64,000 bases of DNA from Bacteroidales bacterium (GTDB lineage: Bacteria > Bacteroidota > Bacteroidia > Bacteroidales > Muribaculaceae). Below the pieces are notes generated by a model that worked only from the letters and a program-made list of their open reading frames with translations, was not told the origin of the DNA and did not search any database. The stretch spans positions 8,618 through 72,617 of the forward strand of contig SFOH01000019.1 of the NCBI GenBank assembly GCA_004552485.1, written 5' to 3'. The translations under genes and the position numbers were made by a program. Numbering within the stretch: position 1 is the first letter of the stretch; every line of letters starts with the position of its first letter. Below, in pieces: positions 63,314-64,000 of the stretch.

Positions 63314-64000
63314 ACAAAACAACCTCACGCCGCCGCCTCGCCACACTTCTGGCCTGCGCGTCCATAGCCATCTCTGCCACAGCCGAATCCCATTACAAGC
63401 CCCACATCTCAGTGGGCGCTCACGCCGGATTCGCGATGTCACAGATGTCTTTCAGCCCGTCGATATCCCAGAACTGGTCAGACGGATTCACCATTGGCGG
63501 ACAGTTCCGCTATGCCGAAGAAAAAATATTCGGACTCATCGGCGAACTCAACATCACACAACGCGGCTGGAAAGAACACTTCCGCGACCACGAAGACCTC
63601 GATTACCACCGCACACTCACCTACATCTCCGTGCCCCTCATGACCCACATCTACTTCGGCAGCTCGCGCTTCAAAGGCTTCGTCAACCTCGGCCCCGAGT
63701 TCAGCGTCATGATCGGCGACAACATCAGCTCTAACTTCGACTACCACAACCCCCAGGAGGCCGGCATACCCACATCGCGCCACACCGAGCAACTCACCAT
63801 GGACATCTCCTCGCGCTTCGACTACGGCATCACCGCCGGACTCGGCGCCGAATACTACATCAAACCGCGCCACAGCGCCTACCTCGAAGTCCGCTTCTAC
63901 TACGGCCTCGGCAACATCTTCCCCTCCTCCAAAGCCGACACCTTCTCCGCCTCCCGTTCCATGACCCTCTCCGCCACCCTCGGCTACAACTTCCGCCTCA
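63310..64000 (+). CDS. Outer membrane beta-barrel protein (PorT-like fold), 3' end outside window
   Basis: At least 230 aa, cut by the window end but close to the final strand. The start at ATG 63310 gives a signal peptide (LATLLACASIAISATA). An OMP_b-brl pattern follows: HISVGAHAGFAMSQMSF, GLIGELNITQRGWKEHF, YISVPLMTHIYFG and FVNLGPEFSVMIGD, ending with alternating strand residues (SMTLSATLGYNFRL). Such small barrels are often annotated as PorT family; a role in T9SS is possible but not shown. It overlaps the LysM gene by 4 nt, so the two are likely co-expressed. Confidence 0.8.
   Translation, partial: MNKTTSRRRLATLLACASIAISATAESHYKPHISVGAHAGFAMSQMSFSPSISQNWSDGFTIGGQFRYAEEKIFGLIGELNITQRGWKEHFRDHEDLDYHRTLTYISVPLMTHIYFGSSRFKGFVNLGPEFSVMIGDNISSNFDYHNPQEAGIPTSRHTEQLTMDISSRFDYGITAGLGAEYYIKPRHSAYLEVRFYYGLGNIFPSSKADTFSASRSMTLSATLGYNFRL

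Overview
The window looks like a chromosomal segment of a GC-rich Bacteroidales bacterium, with a Muribaculaceae-like character. The grounds are Bacteroidota-type promoters (TTTG or TTG about 20 bp before TAnnTTTG) seen repeatedly, the gene orders ruvA-sprA, rplM-rpsI-rpsB-tsf, bamD-rpoZ and ftsK-lolA-trxB, a fused murF-alr, a fused ribBA, GSCFA and YjgP/YjgQ-type proteins, and type IX secretion (T9SS) parts. No tRNA, rRNA, CRISPR array, transposase, phage gene or plasmid function was seen. The content is mostly housekeeping and cell envelope.

Layout. 1-2563: end of an M48 metalloprotease with an odd Ser/Lys tail, then glutamine-dependent NAD+ synthetase. 2894-10553 (minus): an orphan TonB-type receptor and a CzcCBA/CusCBA-like heavy-metal efflux operon whose adaptor has a His-rich tail. 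10750-20379: ftsE, a HAD phosphatase and a COG2509 flavoprotein that diverge from a perfect 17-bp inverted repeat, a histidine-acid phosphatase, then a PorE-like OmpA lipoprotein, GSCFA and MurF-Alr. 20467-25743 (minus): a SagB/ThcOx-like nitroreductase, a small coiled-coil protein, and a C10 (streptopain-like) peptidase whose C-terminal half is out of frame. 26106-30114: phosphoribosyltransferase/HAD pair, GH13 amylase, NagA. 30115-33870: the rplM-rpsI-rpsB-tsf block, preceded by a duplicated promoter/leader that flanks a broken T9SS sorting-domain fragment. 34035-44025: a secreted thioredoxin-fold protein, thiol peroxidase, giant SprA and RuvA. 44399-53068: a Cys-rich Spy-like protein, a double-parvulin PPIase, TrxB, LolA-like, FtsK, Rpe, DedA. 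53244-61411 (minus): TPR protein, GlnS, RibBA, LptF/G-like permease, omega, BamD. 61736-end: LysM/periplasmic-binding-like protein and a truncated outer-membrane barrel.

The genes fit together as outer-membrane biogenesis (BamD, LptF/G-like, LolA-like, PPIase), cargo secretion by T9SS (SprA, PorE-like, sorting-domain cargo), peptidoglycan and division (MurF-Alr, FtsE, FtsK), and translation. I found no clear undescribed multi-gene system. The most unusual items are the duplicated ribosomal-protein promoter/leader around a sorting-domain remnant (30265-30743), the frameshifting deletion that separates the C10 protease from its sorting signal (about 23200-23240), the symmetrical divergent promoter (12097-12136), and the Cys-cluster Spy-like protein with a structured leader (44218-44971). 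Promoter and terminator calls are by eye, and start sites were chosen from family N-termini and signal peptides.
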